Positions 61,805 through 64,000 of a stretch of DNA of 64,000 bases are shown piece by piece. The stretch lies in the NCBI GenBank assembly GCA_019113245.1, contig DXHU01000019.1:1-64000 (forward strand), written 5' to 3'. The notes beneath the pieces are model-generated. The model was not told where the DNA came from and made no database searches. It worked only from the letters and a program-made list of their open reading frames with translations. Made by a program: the position numbers and the translations under genes. Within the stretch, counting starts at the first letter, position 1. Every line of letters starts with the position of its first letter. This DNA is from Candidatus Ornithospirochaeta avicola. Its GTDB lineage: Bacteria; Spirochaetota; Spirochaetia; Sphaerochaetales; Sphaerochaetaceae.

Positions 61805-62101
61805 TCAGATACCCATTGTCTTTTCTTTTTCCTTTTTTGCCGCACTCTGGATTTTATCTGCAATAAGCTCGATTCCTTCATAAAGCTCATAGCAGTCCTG
61901 GCTTACTACCTTTTCTTTCTTCCAGCTGAAGTGCATTATCGCATCAATATGATACCCGATCCCCTTGCTTTCTCTCTTGATGGCAAGTTCAAGATCCTGA
62001 AGATAATCATCTGCAAAGGCAAGCTTCTTCAGTTTTTTGTCGATGAAGGTCTTTGTCTCATCACTTGGAACATAGTTTACGCCTCTTATAGTCAAATTCA
62101 T
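61805..62101 (-). CDS. hpf: Ribosome hibernation-promoting factor, short form
   Basis: A 98-residue HPF/RaiA-family protein: MNLTIRGVNYVPSDETKTFIDKKL and the DCYELYEGIELIADKI helix are typical. It binds the 30S decoding region in stationary phase. It lacks the dimerising C-terminal domain of long HPF. An AAAGGAGG ribosome site precedes it. It lies downstream of rpoN, a common bacterial order, with a gtrA-like gene between. Confidence 0.88.
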   Translation of the reverse strand: MNLTIRGVNYVPSDETKTFIDKKLKKLAFADDYLQDLELAIKRESKGIGYHIDAIMHFSWKKEKVVSQDCYELYEGIELIADKIQSAAKKEKEKTMGI

Positions 62102-62192
62102 AAAGGCCTCCTTTTCTTACTTAAATTGTACCATGAAAAAACTGAAAATAAAGAATTTTAATAATAAAATCAGTGAAAAGGGAAAGAAGGAC

Positions 62193-62618
62193 TCAATTGT
62201 CTTTTTTCACTCTGTTCCTGAAAATAAGGAATTTGCCTGCAAGGTAGTTTATAATCCCCTGAACCAGATTTGAGATGAATTTCCAGAGCGTGGGATTGAG
62301 ATGCAGGATGTCCACTGAGACAAACATTATGATTGTGTCTATTATCCCTGTTGAGATACGGCATGAATAGAAGCCGGAAATCTCCTTTATTATTCCTTTC
62401 TTTCCGCTTCCTTTTTTCCTGAATACAATGAACTTGTTCGTAAAGAAGGCAAAAGTTACTGCAAGAAACCATGAGAACATGGTTGCCGGAACATTCCAAA
62501 ATCCAAGTATGTCATAAAGAACATAATAGCTGAGCATGTTGACGCATGTTGCCATCGCACCGAATATGCAGTATGTAAAGAAATCAAGATAATCCTTAAG
62601 CTTTTCTTTAACGCTCAT
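62193..62618 (-). CDS. GtrA-like four-helix membrane protein
   Basis: A 141-residue protein with four predicted membrane helices: DFFTYCIFGAMATCVNMLSY, WNVPATMFSWFLAVTFAFFTNK, and the C-terminal LVQGIINYLAGKFLIFRNR. The family is thought to flip or present polyprenyl-linked sugars in cell-surface glycosylation. It overlaps rpoN by 11 bp. It is an unusual insertion in the rpoN-hpf order. Confidence 0.85.
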   Translation of the reverse strand: MSVKEKLKDYLDFFTYCIFGAMATCVNMLSYYVLYDILGFWNVPATMFSWFLAVTFAFFTNKFIVFRKKGSGKKGIIKEISGFYSCRISTGIIDTIIMFVSVDILHLNPTLWKFISNLVQGIINYLAGKFLIFRNRVKKDN

Positions 62619-63930
62619 ACGATGTCTCTATATTAAGCTCATTGCGGTATTTTGCAACAGTCCGGCGTGCAATCTTTATCCCCTTCTCATTAAGGGCATC
62701 AGCAATCTTCTGATCTGAGAGTCTTGAATTCTTATTCTCCTCAAGTATTTTCTTTATCTCTTCCTTTATGGCGTTCTTGCTTATTGCCGCATCATCATCC
62801 TTTGAAAAGCCGGAAGAGGAGGAGAAGAAATATGAGATAGGGAAGAGCCCCCAGTCTGTCTCTATTGCCTTTCCGTTTGCAATCCTTGAAACAGTTGAGA
62901 GGCTGAGCGAGAGAGCCTCAGCGCATGCAGTCATGGTATCCGGGACAAGGCGGGATGGGCCGCTTTGGAAAAAATCCTTCTGCTTGTCCAAGAGGTAGAA
63001 TGCGATTCTCTTTGTGTTTGTTTTCCTTATATTCAGTGCATCAATGAGGTCTTCTGCTTTCTTCTTGTTCTCCTCAAGGAAGTGCAGTGTCTTCTTGTCC
63101 TTCTTGTCTTTTTCAAGATCAGCAAGCATCTTCAGATATTCAGGATTAAGAGATACTTCTGGAAGAGAGTCGTTGTAATCTGTAACCTCAATTTCTTTTG
63201 TTTCTGTGTTTTTTCTTATACGTATTTCTGGAATTACTATATTGTCCCATTTCTGGTTGAATTTCTCTCCGGGATACGGGGTGAGCGATTTTATTATGTC
63301 AATGAGGCTTTTTGCATCATCTTCGTTTATATCAAGAGCTTTCATTATCCTGTCGGTTCTCGAGTTCTTTATCATCTCAAGGTTGTTTGCAATGAAGATC
63401 AGATTATCTTCATCCTCCTTGTTCATTCCAAGAGACTTTATCTGGATTGAAAGGGAGTCGGAGACGCTGTATGCCCCGATTCCGACAGGATCAAGAGTAT
63501 GCAGGATTTCAAGTGCATGAATAAGATATTTCCTGTCTTCGGCCTTCACATAATCTGATGCGCTGGAAGGAAAGAAGCCGTTGTCATCAAGGGCAGAGGC
63601 TAGGGCAAGAAGCACTCTCTTTGTATCATCATCTATATCGAGTGCCGCAATCTGCTTCTCTAAATGCTCATAGAGGTTCTCTCCCTCTGCAATGATTCTT
63701 TCCATCCACCACGATTTCTCATCTCCTTCATCATCAGGAATGCTTTTCATCTTCGGCATGTAGAACTCAGCGGCGGATTTTGAGGATGAGACAGAAATGA
63801 AAGGATTTGACTCTTCCTCTTTTTTTATCTCTGCTTCCATATCGAGAATGGGAAGAGATAGAAGCTCCAGTTTCTGTATTGTTCCTTGCGACAGTTTCAG
63901 CTGCTGTTTCAGCTCGGTTTTAAGAATCAT
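62608..63930 (-). CDS. rpoN: RNA polymerase sigma-54 factor
   Basis: A 440-residue sigma factor. N-terminal activator-interaction region (LKTELKQQLKLSQGTIQ), core-binding region (about 110-260) and C-terminal RpoN box (ARRTVAKYRNELNI) are all present. It directs -24/-12 promoters that need enhancer-binding ATPases. The ATG at 63930 is preferred; a GTG at 63939 overlaps the lptB stop (GTGA). Confidence 0.93.
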   Translation of the reverse strand: MILKTELKQQLKLSQGTIQKLELLSLPILDMEAEIKKEEESNPFISVSSSKSAAEFYMPKMKSIPDDEGDEKSWWMERIIAEGENLYEHLEKQIAALDIDDDTKRVLLALASALDDNGFFPSSASDYVKAEDRKYLIHALEILHTLDPVGIGAYSVSDSLSIQIKSLGMNKEDEDNLIFIANNLEMIKNSRTDRIMKALDINEDDAKSLIDIIKSLTPYPGEKFNQKWDNIVIPEIRIRKNTETKEIEVTDYNDSLPEVSLNPEYLKMLADLEKDKKDKKTLHFLEENKKKAEDLIDALNIRKTNTKRIAFYLLDKQKDFFQSGPSRLVPDTMTACAEALSLSLSTVSRIANGKAIETDWGLFPISYFFSSSSGFSKDDDAAISKNAIKEEIKKILEENKNSRLSDQKIADALNEKGIKIARRTVAKYRNELNIETSYER

Positions 63931-63935
63931 GGCAC

Positions 63936-64000
63936 TCACAGCAGTCTAAACTCCTCTCCAAAATATATTCTCCGTGCTTCGCTGTCATTTACAAGCTCAT
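63936..64000 (-). CDS. lptB: 3' end of lptB (LPS/lipid ABC exporter ATPase)
   Basis: Only the last 21 codons are in the window, ending DSEARRIYFGEEFRL and a final Leu, very like the LptB C-terminus (VRRVYLGEDF). Its position directly ahead of rpoN is the usual lptB-rpoN arrangement. The identification rests on this short tail and gene order. Confidence 0.65.
   Translation of the reverse strand, partial: ELVNDSEARRIYFGEEFRLL

Overview
The window looks like chromosomal DNA of a spirochaete, probably a gut- or host-associated fermenter of the Treponema/Sphaerochaeta kind. The evidence is a mitochondrial-EFG1-like elongation factor G, a short archaeal-type phenylalanyl-tRNA synthetase pair, CarD next to ispD-ispF, HPr kinase/HPr, ThyX, the Na+-pumping OadGAB decarboxylase, and the lptB-rpoN-hpf block. 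The species call is inference; no rRNA gene is present. Genes are densely packed, often with 4-bp ATGA/GTGA overlaps, and almost no long stretch is empty.

Layout. 0-4.3 kb (- strand): a hydrolase, a dCMP deaminase, a fused Mo/Fe-S xanthine-dehydrogenase-type protein and an M20 peptidase stump. 4.3-8.1 kb: tRNA-Val and the oadG-oadA-oadB Na+ pump, whose alpha subunit carries two biotinyl domains. 8.2-14.9 kb: Mrp, Nudix, gpsA, a GH36-like protein with altered catalytic positions divergent from a mutarotase-like protein, and an Ldh/Mdh-type dehydrogenase. 14.9-20.7 kb: an outer-membrane protein and a heterodimeric ABC exporter, separated by an IscB (HNH/RuvC) element with its omega-RNA region. 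20.7-24.9 kb: tRNA-Cys, then an ECF transporter whose two ATPases and T subunit form one polypeptide, with an S component and a SAM-hydrolysing enzyme. 25-30.8 kb: malic enzyme, envelope proteins, YicG-like channel, AlaX-type editing protein. 30.7-37.4 kb: a purine operon (two phosphoribosyltransferases, purA, purB) with a beta-galactosidase between purA and purB. 37.4-38.2 kb: a toxin-antitoxin cassette bracketed by a 51-bp promoter duplication, the toxin carrying a nonsense codon. 38.3-53.5 kb: fused E1 alpha/beta dehydrogenase, pheST, HIT protein, EF-G, KaiC-like protein, HxlR/ATPase pair, and a carD-ispD-ispF operon. 53.5-64 kb: malQ-rsmE-thyX-uvrC, then hprK-HPr-LexA-like-holA, and lptB-rpoN-gtrA-hpf.

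How it fits together. Malic enzyme, the Ldh/Mdh-type enzyme and OadGAB would link malate, oxaloacetate and pyruvate to a sodium gradient. LacZ, the GH36-like/mutarotase-like pair, MalQ and HprK/HPr point to saccharide use. dCMP deaminase and ThyX give a thymidylate route without ThyA. The most notable items are the intact IscB/omega-RNA element seated on a stop codon, the one-chain ECF energising module with a SAM hydrolase, a LexA-fold repressor lacking its self-cleavage dyad, the duplicated promoter around the TA cassette, and about nine genes whose start codons lie 5-8 nt after a -10 hexamer with no Shine-Dalgarno, suggesting leaderless mRNAs.
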